NCBI RefSeq assembly: GCF_001612825.1
Contig: NZ_BDBE01000041.1
Span: forward strand, 1 to 64,000
From: Nocardia caishijiensis NBRC 108228
GTDB lineage: Bacteria; Actinomycetota; Actinomycetes; Mycobacteriales; Mycobacteriaceae
DNA: 64,000 nucleotides
Reading direction: 5' to 3'
In this document: in pieces, positions 33,743-42,540 of the stretch
Layout of the letters: every line of letters starts with the position of its first letter
Position numbering within the stretch: position 1 is the first letter of the stretch
The notes under the pieces: model-generated
The model's database searches: none
The model's input: only the letters and a program-made list of their open reading frames with translations
What the model was told of the DNA's origin: nothing
Made by a program: the position numbers and the translations under genes

Positions 33743-34288
33743 ATGTCCCGAGCCGACGCCACCAAGGCCCGCATCCTCCGAGCCGCCACCGACGAGTTCG
33801 CCACATACGGAATCGCCGGAGCGCGGGTGGACCGGATCGCCAAGGCCGCGTCGGCCAACAAGAATCTCATCTACGTCTACTTCTGCAGCAAGGACCAACT
33901 CTTCGACGCGGTCTACGAAGCCCACGTCACCGATGGGCTCGACTCGGTCCCTTTCACCCCCGACGACCTGCCCGAGTACGCGGGACGACTCTTCGATTAC
34001 AGCCGCGAACATCCCGAGGTGACCCGGCTCGCCACCTGGCATCGCCTCGAACGCCGCGATCAGGACCCCACCGGGACGGCCGCGCCGCGTGCGGACAAGC
34101 TGGCTGCGTTGGCCGATGCGCGCAAGGCGAACGATGTCGGCTCGGCCTTCTCGCCCACGACGCTGCTGACCCTCGTCGTCGGCATCGCGCTCGCCTGGGA
34201 CCCGAGCAACCCCGCGCATGCGCCCGCGGTCGAGAGTGCCGAAGATCGCCGTCGCGCCGTGGTAGAGGCCGTGCGACGCCTCCTGTGA
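33743..34288 (+). CDS. TetR/AcrR-family transcriptional regulator
   Basis: The 181-residue regulator has a helix-turn-helix at about 8-52 (ATKARILRAATDEFATYGI, NKNLIYVYFCSKDQLF). Its C-terminal domain fits the TetR_C group seen with small exporters. It follows the small membrane gene in the same direction, 67 bases on, and is a plausible owner of the palindrome at 33106. Confidence 0.88.
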   Translation: MSRADATKARILRAATDEFATYGIAGARVDRIAKAASANKNLIYVYFCSKDQLFDAVYEAHVTDGLDSVPFTPDDLPEYAGRLFDYSREHPEVTRLATWHRLERRDQDPTGTAAPRADKLAALADARKANDVGSAFSPTTLLTLVVGIALAWDPSNPAHAPAVESAEDRRRAVVEAVRRLL

Positions 34289-34399
34289 CCGCGCGTTCAG
34301 CGTTACCGGGTTGTTGATTGATTCCTCGGTGTGTTCGGAGCAGAGTTGGACTACACAGCGCGACGTCACCCCTCCCGAGCAGCTGCTGATCGGAGAATC

Positions 34400-35707
34400 A
34401 TGGGACACCGGACGAGGTTCGCAGTGTTGGTCGCGACCGCGAGTTTGTTCATCGCCACGGCGTGCGGGACGTCGTCGGACACCGCCGACGAGACCACCGG
34501 CACCTCGCCCGGTCCACCGGCCGAGCCCGCGTACGTGGCCACGCTCCGGCCGATGATCGACCAGCTCATGAAGGACAATGTGATCCCCGGCGCCGTCGTG
34601 CTCGTCGAATCGCCGAAGGAGGGCGACTGGACCGAGGCCTTCGGTACCCGTGTCATCGGCGCCGACGACGCCGTCTCCGTGGACGACCATTTCCGGATCG
34701 GCAGCAACACCAAGACCATGACCGTGACGGTCGTCCTGCAGTTGGCGCAGGAGGGCAAGCTCGCGCTGGAGGATCCGATCGCCGACTACTGGCCGGGCGT
34801 GCCGAACGGAGACGAGATCACGATCGGTCAGCTCGCCGAAATGCGCAGTGGCCTGTACAGCTACACCTTCGACCCGCAATTCAATGCCACACTCGACAGC
34901 GACCCGGACAAAGTGTGGACGCCCGAGGAGTTGCTGGCCATCGCCTTCGCCCACCCCGTCAATTCCGCGCCGGGCGAAGAATTCGAATACAGCAACACCA
35001 ATACCATTCTGCTCGGCCTCGTCATAGAAAAGATCACGAACATGTCTGCCGCCGAGAATTTCCGGCAGCGGATCTTCGAACCGCTCGGGCTGAAGCACAC
35101 GTCGCTGCCCGCCGCGACGGATCTCTCGATCCCCGACCCGCACCCGCAGGGGTACGCGTTCGGCACCAATGTCTCCACGATCGACACGTTCGCCCTGCCG
35201 CCCGAGGAGCAGGCCGCCGCCCTCGCGGGGACCCTGCGGCCCGCCGACACGACCGACGCGAGCCCGTCGTGGGCGTGGACCGCCGGTGCGGCGATCTCGA
35301 CGGTCGACGATGTCGCCACCTACGTGCGGGCACTCGTCGAGGGCGATCTGCTGGACGAGCAGATGCAGCGGGTCAGGATGGACAGCGTCCAGCCCATCGA
35401 TCCGGCCGCTCCCGACGTGGCCGGATACGGGCTCGGGCTCGTCCGATTCGGGACGCACCTGTTCGGGCACGACGGACAACTCCCCGGCTTCATGTCCTTC
35501 ATGGGACACGATCCGGAGTCGGACCTGACGATCGTCGTTCTCACGAATCTGGCGACGGTGCCGTCGGGCGAGGGGTCGGCGCTGGTGCTGGCCAAGGCCA
35601 TGCTGCCGGTCTTCTACGGTGCCGCGGCGGTGCCGGACAGTCCGACCGCACCGGATGACGACGGCACACCGAGCGCCCCTCCCGGCCCGACCACCACGCC
35701 CCGCTGA
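34400..35707 (+). CDS. Beta-lactamase-family serine hydrolase lipoprotein (D,D-peptidase/esterase-like)
   Basis: The 435-residue lipoprotein has a signal peptide with lipobox IATAC (Cys22) and a class-C beta-lactamase/penicillin-binding fold. The nucleophile motif is SNTK (Ser102-Lys105), the second motif YSN (197-199) and the third HDG (in GHDGQLPG). A Pro/Thr-rich tail ends the protein. Members hydrolyse peptides or esters at the cell surface, and beta-lactamase activity is possible but unproven. A GGAG site lies close before the ATG. Confidence 0.9.
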   Translation: MGHRTRFAVLVATASLFIATACGTSSDTADETTGTSPGPPAEPAYVATLRPMIDQLMKDNVIPGAVVLVESPKEGDWTEAFGTRVIGADDAVSVDDHFRIGSNTKTMTVTVVLQLAQEGKLALEDPIADYWPGVPNGDEITIGQLAEMRSGLYSYTFDPQFNATLDSDPDKVWTPEELLAIAFAHPVNSAPGEEFEYSNTNTILLGLVIEKITNMSAAENFRQRIFEPLGLKHTSLPAATDLSIPDPHPQGYAFGTNVSTIDTFALPPEEQAAALAGTLRPADTTDASPSWAWTAGAAISTVDDVATYVRALVEGDLLDEQMQRVRMDSVQPIDPAAPDVAGYGLGLVRFGTHLFGHDGQLPGFMSFMGHDPESDLTIVVLTNLATVPSGEGSALVLAKAMLPVFYGAAAVPDSPTAPDDDGTPSAPPGPTTTPR

Positions 35708-35739
35708 CGACACTCGGAGCACCGGTCTCAGAGTGTGCC

Positions 35740-35841
35740 ATGGCACCGTCGAACACGCCATACCACCACGGTGACCTGCCTACCGCGCTGATCAATGCCG
35801 CGATCGAACTCCTCGAGGAAGACGGCGTCACCGAGTACCGG
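35740..35841 (+). pseudogene. TetR-family regulator stub, N-terminal fragment only
   Basis: About 34 codons from the ATG match the start of TetR proteins (YHHGDLPTALINAAIELLEE, then DGV). The frame then departs from the family before the helix-turn-helix is complete and runs into unrelated DNA. The gene has therefore lost nearly all its coding region by deletion. No other piece is seen in the remaining ~180 bases before the next gene. Confidence 0.6.
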
Positions 35842-36025
35842 AGGCACTGGCCGCGCGAGTCCGTCTTCGGTGTACCGCCGACGGAGCTCGACTCATGTAA
35901 TCATCATTGCCATCAGCCGAGTTGTCCGCTGCCGATAGAGCGCGATATGTACCGTTGCGGCGCGAAGTTCGGAATACTGTTCGTTACCCCAAGACCCGGG
36001 CGCTTCGACACATCGGAGAACTGCC

Positions 36026-37885
36026 ATGGCCACAGCAATATCCGCTTTATCGGCGACCACCGTCGCGCAGGGCGCCGAGGGCGGTGGTGCCGCCCTGGAT
36101 CAGGTCGCGCTGATGACCGGCGCCGCCGTGGTGGTCGGCGCGGTACTGCTGTGGGTGGCGTTCCTGCACCGGACCCGACGCATCACCTGGTTGCAACGAC
36201 TCGCCGATTTCAGCGGCCGCGTCATGAACCGGCCAGGCTGGGTGGCGCTACCGATCGCGATGTTTCTCGCGACCATCTTGACCGCGTTCCTCGGCTTCAT
36301 CTGGGACGTCAGCCTGCACGTCGGCAAGGGCCGCGATGCCGGGCCGCTGGCCAACCCCGCGCACTACTTCATCCTGGTCGGCCTGTTCTTCCTCTTCATG
36401 GCGGGCATGCTGGCCGTCGTCCTGCCGCTGGACGAGAAGCCGGGCCGGGCGGCGGTCCGGATCACCCGCGAGTGGTACGCCCCGGTCGGCGGCATCCTCA
36501 TCGCCGGTGCCGGTTTGTACGCACTGATCGGCTTTCCACTCGACGACATCTGGCATCGGCTGTTCGGCCAGGATGTCACGCTGTGGGGACCCACGCACTT
36601 GATGCTCATCGGTGGTGCGGGTCTGTCGCTGGTCGGGGTGCTACTGCTCGAACTCGAAGGCCGATACAACCGGCCCGACCCCGGACGGACAGACGGCCGG
36701 GTGCTCTGGGCGGTTCGGGCCTTCGCCTTCGGCGGCCTGGTGATCGGGCTGTCGGTGTTCGGCGTCGAGTTCGACTTCGGCGTTCAGCAGTTCCGGCTGG
36801 TGTTGCAACCGATGCTGATCGTCTTCGCCGCGACGATCGCGCTGATCTCGGCGCGACTCACCCTCGGGCCGTTCAGTGCCCTACTGCTCGTGGCCTTCGC
36901 CTTCGCGGTGCGTTCTGTCGTCGCGGTCCTCGTCGGCACGGGATTCGAGGCGCCCCGCAATGTTTTCCCGCTCTACCTCGGTGCCGCGGTCGTGGTCGAA
37001 CTGTCGGCCCTCACGCCGTTGATTCGCAGACCGCTGTGGTGGGGTGCGCTGACCGGACTCGGGGTGGCGACGGTCGGCATCTGGCTGGAGTCGCTGTGGG
37101 TCGAGCGGATGTTCGTCAATCCGTGGGTGGCCGGAATGTGGCCCGAACTGCTCGCGATGGCGGTGCCGGTCGGCGTCGCGGGCGGCGTGATCGGTGCGAT
37201 GCTCGGCACCGTCCTGCGCGGCGAAGCGCTGCCGACGCCTGCGGTGCGGCGTGGACTCGTGGTCATCGCCGTCGTGATCGCGGCCGCGGCGACCACCAAT
37301 GGGCTCGTCATCCGGGTACCGGAGCACGCGTCGGCGACCGTCGTACTCACCGACGCCGAACCGGTGCGGGGCGGGCGGATGGTCACCGCCGACATCCGGT
37401 TCACCCCCGCCGATCTGGTCGGTGCCGATCCGGAATGGGTGGAGATACTGTCCTGGCAAGGCGGCACCGGTGACGACAGTCCCGGCCACGGCCTCGTCGT
37501 GGACATCTTGCGACGCGTCGACGACGACCATTTCGTGTCCAACCGCCCGGTACCCGTGCACGGCACCTGGAAGACCGTGCTGCGTCTGCAGGACGGACGC
37601 AGGCAAGCCGCGCTTCCGATCTTCCTGCCGCACGATCCAGGCATCGGTGCCGCGGAAGTGTCGGCCCCCGCCACGTTCACCCGACCGTTCGTCGAGGAGA
37701 TCTCGGTCCTGCAACGCGAGCGGTCGTTCGACCATCCGTCCTGGCTGTTCGGTCTCGCGGGGCTCGTGGTGCTGGCGTGCAGCCTCGCGCTGATCTCGGC
37801 GATGGCGTGGGGCGCCGCCCGGGTCAACGACCGCTATCGTGCGGCGGGCAGCACACCGGACCAGGAAGCAGCGGTCGCCACGTGA
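36026..37885 (+). CDS. Large polytopic membrane protein, first gene of a coupled membrane operon
   Basis: The 619-residue protein has about a dozen hydrophobic helices over residues 25-450. A soluble beta-rich domain follows (about 455-570, ATVVLTDAEPVRGGRMVTADI) and a last helix near 583-606. The extracytoplasmic domain may be a cupredoxin- or immunoglobulin-like module. Histidines and acidic residues occur in helices (WDVSLHVGKG, WGPTHLMLI), which could bind metal. The stop overlaps the next GTG start. Its partners include a protein like those annotated fenitrothion hydrolase. Function unproven. Confidence 0.75.
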   Translation: MATAISALSATTVAQGAEGGGAALDQVALMTGAAVVVGAVLLWVAFLHRTRRITWLQRLADFSGRVMNRPGWVALPIAMFLATILTAFLGFIWDVSLHVGKGRDAGPLANPAHYFILVGLFFLFMAGMLAVVLPLDEKPGRAAVRITREWYAPVGGILIAGAGLYALIGFPLDDIWHRLFGQDVTLWGPTHLMLIGGAGLSLVGVLLLELEGRYNRPDPGRTDGRVLWAVRAFAFGGLVIGLSVFGVEFDFGVQQFRLVLQPMLIVFAATIALISARLTLGPFSALLLVAFAFAVRSVVAVLVGTGFEAPRNVFPLYLGAAVVVELSALTPLIRRPLWWGALTGLGVATVGIWLESLWVERMFVNPWVAGMWPELLAMAVPVGVAGGVIGAMLGTVLRGEALPTPAVRRGLVVIAVVIAAAATTNGLVIRVPEHASATVVLTDAEPVRGGRMVTADIRFTPADLVGADPEWVEILSWQGGTGDDSPGHGLVVDILRRVDDDHFVSNRPVPVHGTWKTVLRLQDGRRQAALPIFLPHDPGIGAAEVSAPATFTRPFVEEISVLQRERSFDHPSWLFGLAGLVVLACSLALISAMAWGAARVNDRYRAAGSTPDQEAAVAT

Positions 37886-38076
37886 TCGGCGGGGAGCACG
37901 TCGACCTTCTCGCCGACCACTCCGTTCTGCTGGCGATCCCGGCGTTCCTGCCCGCTGTCGCGCTGGCCGGGCTGGTGTGGTTCATCGCGATGCGCGACCG
38001 ACGCGCGGAGAAGCGCGAAAACGACGACGCGACAGCGGAATCCGAACAGGCGAAGCACGGCCAGGAGGATTCGTGA
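37882..38076 (+). CDS. Small single-pass membrane protein
   Basis: The 64-residue peptide has one hydrophobic segment (about 11-36, VLLAIPAFLPAVALAGLVW) and a highly charged C-terminal tail (RDRRAEKREN). The GTG start overlaps the previous stop (GTGA), and its own stop overlaps the next GTG, so it is certainly translated within the set. Possibly a subunit or assembly factor. Confidence 0.7.
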   Translation: MIGGEHVDLLADHSVLLAIPAFLPAVALAGLVWFIAMRDRRAEKRENDDATAESEQAKHGQEDS

Positions 38077-38426
38077 GTGTGCGAGGGCTCGGGCCGATCA
38101 CGATCGCCCTGCTGGTCGGCTGCTCATCAGGCGAACCGACCGTCGAGCCGATTCCCACAGCTCACACCATCGATATCCGGATCGCGAACGGCGAAGTGTC
38201 CCCGGTCAATACGCGGACCGAAGCCGAGGTCGGCCAACGCATCGTGCTGCGGGTGGACAGTGATGCCACCGACGAACTGCACGTCCACTCCGCTCCCGCG
38301 CACACCTTCCCCGTCGCGGCGACCGTCGATCAGGAGTTCGCCTTTTCCGTGGCGGTGCCGGGACGGGTGGAGATCGAACTCCACCAGCTCGGACGGACAG
38401 TGACGACGCTGCTGGTCCGGCAGTGA
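38073..38426 (+). CDS. Cupredoxin-like lipoprotein
   Basis: The 117-residue lipoprotein has a very short signal sequence with lipobox LVGC (Cys17) and a beta domain resembling plastocyanin-like folds (EVGQRIVLRVDSDATDELHVHS, then GRVEIELHQLG). Histidines at the DELHVHS and ELH positions could bind copper, though a full type-1 site (His-Cys-His-Met) is not evident. It is tied to its neighbours by GTGA overlaps on both sides. Confidence 0.7.
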   Translation: MSVRGLGPITIALLVGCSSGEPTVEPIPTAHTIDIRIANGEVSPVNTRTEAEVGQRIVLRVDSDATDELHVHSAPAHTFPVAATVDQEFAFSVAVPGRVEIELHQLGRTVTTLLVRQ

Positions 38427-39751
38427 ACCCCCTCGCCCACGGCCTCCCCGGCGCAGACGACCTACCGATTCCGCTCAGCTACGCGTTGATCGGCGCGGCG
38501 TGGGCGCTGACGTTCTCGTTCGCGCTGCTGTTCCTCGCCTGGCGTCGGCCGCGACTCGAACCGGAGTCGCCGGGAATTCCGCTGCCCGCGCCGGTATCCC
38601 GGATGATCGACGCGCCCGCGACGCGGTGGGTCGTCTCTGCGGCGAGCGTGGCCGTGACCGCGTGTGTGATCGTGACCGCGATCCTCGGTTCTCCGGATCC
38701 GGCCCGGAATCCGGTGCCGGGTGTGTTGTACATCGGCATCTGGGTCGGGGTGATGGTGGCGTCGCTGCTGATCGGACCGGTCTGGAAGGTCGTCTCTCCC
38801 GTCCGGGCGATCCATCGGTTCGGCTGCCTACTGCTGCGGCGCGCGCCGGAACGGGCCACTCTCCGCTACCCCGAGCAGTGGGGTCACCTCCCTGCCGCCG
38901 TCGGCCTGTTCTCCTTCGTGTGGCTGGAATTGGCTTGGCGCACGCCGGGTTCGGTGAGTGCGGTGCTCACCTGGCTGATCGGCTATCTGGTCGTGAACAC
39001 GATCGGGCTCGCCCTGTTCGGCACCATCTGGGCGGAGCGGGCCGACCCGCTCGAGGTGTACAGCACGCTGCTCGCGCGTCTGAGTCCGTACGGCCGCGAT
39101 CGTGCCGGGCGGCCGGTGCTGCGGAGGCCGCTGAACAATCTCGCGGGCACTCCCGGACGCGTCGGATCCGTGGCCGTCGCCGCGGCCTTGCTCGGATCCA
39201 CCGCCTTCGACAGCTTCTCCGCCTTCCCCCGATGGCGTGAACTGGTCGACGACCTGAGCCCGGTCGTCGACGCGACCCTCGTCCGCACAGCGGGTCTGCT
39301 GGTCTTCGTCGGGGTTGTCGGCGGACTGTTCTCCCTCGCCGCGCGCGCGACCGGTGGCGTCTCCCCCACCGATCGAGCGCTGCTACCGAGGCGGCTCGCG
39401 CACAGTCTCACCCCGATCGTCGCGGGCTATCTGGTCGCTCACTACTCGACGTTCCTCGTCGAGAAGGGGCAGGCGACGGCGCTCCTGTTCGCGGACCCCC
39501 TTGACCGCGGCTGGAACGTCGCGGGGCTGGCCGATCGCGATGTGGCCTACGTGCTGTCGAGCCATCCGAGTGTGCTCGCCACCTGGAAGGTGCTCGCTGT
39601 CCTGATCGGTCACCTCCTCGGTGTCGCCGCCGCACATGATCGCTGCCTGCTCCTGCTCCCGCCCGGTCACCGGCTGACCGGTCAGCTGGCGTTGATGCTG
39701 ACCATGGTCGGCTTCACTTTCACCGGGCTGTACCTCTTGTTCGGGGGGTAG
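38423..39751 (+). CDS. Fenitrothion hydrolase-like polytopic membrane protein
   Basis: The 442-residue protein opens with PLAHGLPGADDLPIPL and has about ten hydrophobic helices. This layout is typical of actinobacterial proteins that databases label fenitrothion hydrolase, after membrane-protein pairs reported to cleave that organophosphate. Conserved acid and histidine residues lie in loops (RFGCLLLRRAPERA, AHDRC). The native role in this operon, alongside a cupredoxin-like lipoprotein, is unknown and might be metal-linked rather than pesticide hydrolysis. Confidence 0.7.
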   Translation: MNPLAHGLPGADDLPIPLSYALIGAAWALTFSFALLFLAWRRPRLEPESPGIPLPAPVSRMIDAPATRWVVSAASVAVTACVIVTAILGSPDPARNPVPGVLYIGIWVGVMVASLLIGPVWKVVSPVRAIHRFGCLLLRRAPERATLRYPEQWGHLPAAVGLFSFVWLELAWRTPGSVSAVLTWLIGYLVVNTIGLALFGTIWAERADPLEVYSTLLARLSPYGRDRAGRPVLRRPLNNLAGTPGRVGSVAVAAALLGSTAFDSFSAFPRWRELVDDLSPVVDATLVRTAGLLVFVGVVGGLFSLAARATGGVSPTDRALLPRRLAHSLTPIVAGYLVAHYSTFLVEKGQATALLFADPLDRGWNVAGLADRDVAYVLSSHPSVLATWKVLAVLIGHLLGVAAAHDRCLLLLPPGHRLTGQLALMLTMVGFTFTGLYLLFGG

Positions 39752-39795
39752 CCGCAGGCCCCAACCATCGGCCGACCCGCTGGTAGTTTGAGCCT

Positions 39796-40536
39796 GTGCG
39801 CCAACGGCATTCGAAGCTCTCGGTCGCGGCCTTCCTGGCAGCCGCGGTGGTCGGTCTCACGTCGGCTTGTGCGACCACGCTGCCCGGTCACGCACAGCCG
39901 AAGGCCGGGCTCGCGGTCTGCGACGCGGTGGTGATGTTCGTGCTCGACATCTCGCTGTCGATGGAAGCCACCGATGTGGCGCCCACTCGGCTCGCCGCCG
40001 CCACCGCCGCGGCGAAGGACTACGCCCAGCGGCTGCCCCCACGCACACAGCTCGGCCTGATCACCTTCGCCGGAACCGCATCCGTGCAGGTGCGGCCCTC
40101 GGCCGACCGGGTCGCTTTCGCTCGCGCGATCGATGCCGTGCGACTGGCCGAACGCACCGCCACCGGCGAAGCGATCTTCAGCGCCCTCGCCGCGATCGAC
40201 GTACTGCACACGGTCGCACCTATCGAGGGACCACGCAGGATCATCCTGGTCTCCGACGGCAAGCAAACCGTGCCCGCCGACCTCGACGACACCCGCGGTG
40301 CGTTCACCGCCGCCCGGGAAGCCAAACGACAGTACGCCGGGATCTCGGCCATCTCACTCGGTACCACAAGTGGTGTGATCGAGATTCCCGGCGCACAGGG
40401 CACCGATCAGGTACGAGTGCCTACCGACGAGGACTCCTTGCGCGAAGTCGGTCGGCTCTCCGGCGGCGACTTCCACTCGGCGACAACACTCGCCGAATTG
40501 ACCGCGGCGCTGGCTGGATCGACCTGTGCCCCCTGA
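39796..40536 (+). CDS. VWA-domain lipoprotein
   Basis: The 246-residue protein has a signal peptide with lipobox TSAC (Cys25) and a von Willebrand factor A domain. Its metal site is DISLS (Asp51, Ser53, Ser55), with a later threonine/aspartate pair in GLITFAG and ILVSDGK. VWA lipoproteins bind partners or metal at the cell surface. The GTG start comes 44 bases after the membrane operon, in the same direction, so it may belong to it. It ends 2 bases from the convergent ferredoxin gene. Confidence 0.85.
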   Translation: MRQRHSKLSVAAFLAAAVVGLTSACATTLPGHAQPKAGLAVCDAVVMFVLDISLSMEATDVAPTRLAAATAAAKDYAQRLPPRTQLGLITFAGTASVQVRPSADRVAFARAIDAVRLAERTATGEAIFSALAAIDVLHTVAPIEGPRRIILVSDGKQTVPADLDDTRGAFTAAREAKRQYAGISAISLGTTSGVIEIPGAQGTDQVRVPTDEDSLREVGRLSGGDFHSATTLAELTAALAGSTCAP

Positions 40537-40538
40537 TT

Positions 40539-40895
40539 TCACCCGTCCCGGACCACGTCCACGGTGAGTCGCGGCGGCGGGGCACCGTGCGGCAGGGCTG
40601 GGCCGACCGCGAGCAGGGCGCCTGCGGTGCGACCATTCCCCCAACCGAGTTTTTCGCGGTACCGGCCGACGTGTTCGGTCGGCAGGTCGGCCGTCGACGC
40701 GAGCGGTGTGGCATCGGGTGCCACGTAGAGCGCGTCGGTCGGGCAGTAGGCCTCGCACATGAAGCAGGTCTGGCAGTCGGATTGTCGGGCGATGACGGGT
40801 ATTCCGGCCTCGGTTCGGTCGAAGACATCGGTGGGGCATGCCAGCACGCATTTGTCGCAGCCGATGCAGTCCTCGGCACGCAGCAACTCGATCAC
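40539..40895 (-). CDS. Dicluster 4Fe-4S ferredoxin
   Basis: The 118-residue protein has two Cys-x2-Cys-x2-Cys-x3-Cys-Pro sets, CIGCDKCVLACP and CQTCFMCEAYCP, for two [4Fe-4S] clusters. A C-terminal extension follows (LGWGNGRTAGALL). The GTG start overlaps the stop of the flavoprotein gene (GTGA). The pair mimics AprB-AprA of adenylylsulfate reductase, so it likely passes electrons to or from that flavoprotein. Confidence 0.92.
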   Translation of the reverse strand: MIELLRAEDCIGCDKCVLACPTDVFDRTEAGIPVIARQSDCQTCFMCEAYCPTDALYVAPDATPLASTADLPTEHVGRYREKLGWGNGRTAGALLAVGPALPHGAPPPRLTVDVVRDG

Positions 40896-42478
40896 GAGGC
40901 CACCGCCCGGGCGGTGTGGTGCGCGGCAGCGGTTGCTGTCCACGGAGTGTCGAGTCCCCCGGAGATCACGTGGTGATGTTGAGCGGGGTCGGCGTGCGGA
41001 TGATCGGCTCGTTTGCTCATGCCACGGGTTTCGGTGCGCGACAAGGCCGATCGATACATGAGTCTGCCCACTGCCGTGATCGCCGCGGCCTGCCGGGCAC
41101 GCACTCGATCCCCGCCGTCGGCGCTCAATTCCGCGACGGCCACGTCCCACAATTCGTCGAGGTGGGACGCGGCGCTACGCAATCGGTCGCCGTGGCGCAA
41201 GTAGTTCTTCTCGAACGGAATCAGCTCACGTCGAGCGGCCGCAACCAGTTCCGCCGCGGTGAGCGAGCCGGAACCAGCGGTGCGCAACCCGACGCCGCCC
41301 GCACCGGCGACCTCGCCGGTTTCGGAGGCCGATCGCGCGTATCGCGCGGCGCCCGCACCGGCCCAGCTCCCCGACGACATCGCCCACGCCGCATTGTGGC
41401 TGCCGCCACCGGTGAAGCCGCCACAGATACGTTCCCTGGTGGCCGCGTCACCCGCGACGTAGAGGCCAGCCACGCTGGTGGCGCAGTCGTCGTCGACCAC
41501 GTCGATGCCGCCGGTTCCGCGCACCGTGCCCTCGGCGAGCAGGTCGATCTCGAAGCGCTGGGTGAACGGATCGATCCCCCGCCGATCGAATTGCAGGAAG
41601 AAGTTCGGCTGACCCACCCGCATCTGCGCCTGCACAGTGGCGTCGGCTCGGTCGAGCTGCGCGAAGACCTTCTGGTGCAGCAGGTTTCGGGCGATCACCG
41701 ACCGGCCGCGGGTCGACCCCGCGTCCTCGATGACCCGACCGTCCTCGCCGAAGAAGGTGGCGTAGCCGTAATAGGCGGTTTTGGTGATGGTCGCGCCTTT
41801 CGGGACGATCGCGTAGGCGTTGGAGAATTCCATGCCCGAGAACCTGGCGCCCACCTCGGCGGCCATCAACGCGCCGTCGCCGGTGTCGACATTGGTGCCG
41901 AGCGCGCCGGACAGGAAGGCGCAGCCGCCGGAGGCCAGCACGACCGCGCCCGCCGTGATGCGGTAGTCGCGATCGAGCTGACGCTGATAACCGGCCGCGC
42001 CGCACACCGCACCCGCCTCGTCGACGAGAAGTTCGAGCGCGGGAGAATGATCGTGGATCGTCACACCGATCCGCCGGAGCCAGGCGCGCATCCGGCGCAT
42101 GTACTCGGGGCCCTGCACGCCGGTGCGCAACTGCTTCCCGGTCGCGGGGTCGACCGGGAACGGATAGCGTCCTCCGACGGCGAGTCGGTCCATGTTGAGA
42201 TAAGTCTGGTCGAGGACCCGATCCATCCAGTAGTGGTCGGCGAGGTAGCCGCCCAGCGCCTCCCGAGCCGCCTTCGCCGTCGCCCGCGCTTCGGCTTCCG
42301 GAGCCACGTACCAGACACCGGTACCCGAGGGAGCCGTCGCGCCGCTCGTGCCGCAGTATCCCTTGTCGACCAGGGTCACCCGCGCGCCCGCCTCCCTGGC
42401 GTGGATCGCCGCCCAGGCGGCTGCCGGGCCGCCACCGATCACCAGGACATCCGTCCTCGCGGACCAGGTTTCGCTCAT
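40892..42478 (-). CDS. FAD-binding oxidoreductase of the fumarate reductase / AprA type
   Basis: The 528-residue flavoprotein starts with dinucleotide loop GGGPAAAWAA and has DKGYCGTSGATAPSG, the flavin-contact block GLYVAGDAA and a GGFTGGGSHNAAWA segment. The family includes fumarate reductase flavoproteins and adenylylsulfate reductase alpha. Its ferredoxin partner and sulfur-metabolism neighbours favour a sulfur-related redox step, but the substrate is not visible. The ATG at 42478 is chosen for the SETWSARTDVLVIGGG start. Confidence 0.88.
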   Translation of the reverse strand: MSETWSARTDVLVIGGGPAAAWAAIHAREAGARVTLVDKGYCGTSGATAPSGTGVWYVAPEAEARATAKAAREALGGYLADHYWMDRVLDQTYLNMDRLAVGGRYPFPVDPATGKQLRTGVQGPEYMRRMRAWLRRIGVTIHDHSPALELLVDEAGAVCGAAGYQRQLDRDYRITAGAVVLASGGCAFLSGALGTNVDTGDGALMAAEVGARFSGMEFSNAYAIVPKGATITKTAYYGYATFFGEDGRVIEDAGSTRGRSVIARNLLHQKVFAQLDRADATVQAQMRVGQPNFFLQFDRRGIDPFTQRFEIDLLAEGTVRGTGGIDVVDDDCATSVAGLYVAGDAATRERICGGFTGGGSHNAAWAMSSGSWAGAGAARYARSASETGEVAGAGGVGLRTAGSGSLTAAELVAAARRELIPFEKNYLRHGDRLRSAASHLDELWDVAVAELSADGGDRVRARQAAAITAVGRLMYRSALSRTETRGMSKRADHPHADPAQHHHVISGGLDTPWTATAAAHHTARAVAS

Positions 42479-42540
42479 CGAAATCGTTCTCCTGTCGGGA
42501 ACCGGTGCCCGGCCCGGCGGACCGGGCACCGGGAGGGTTG

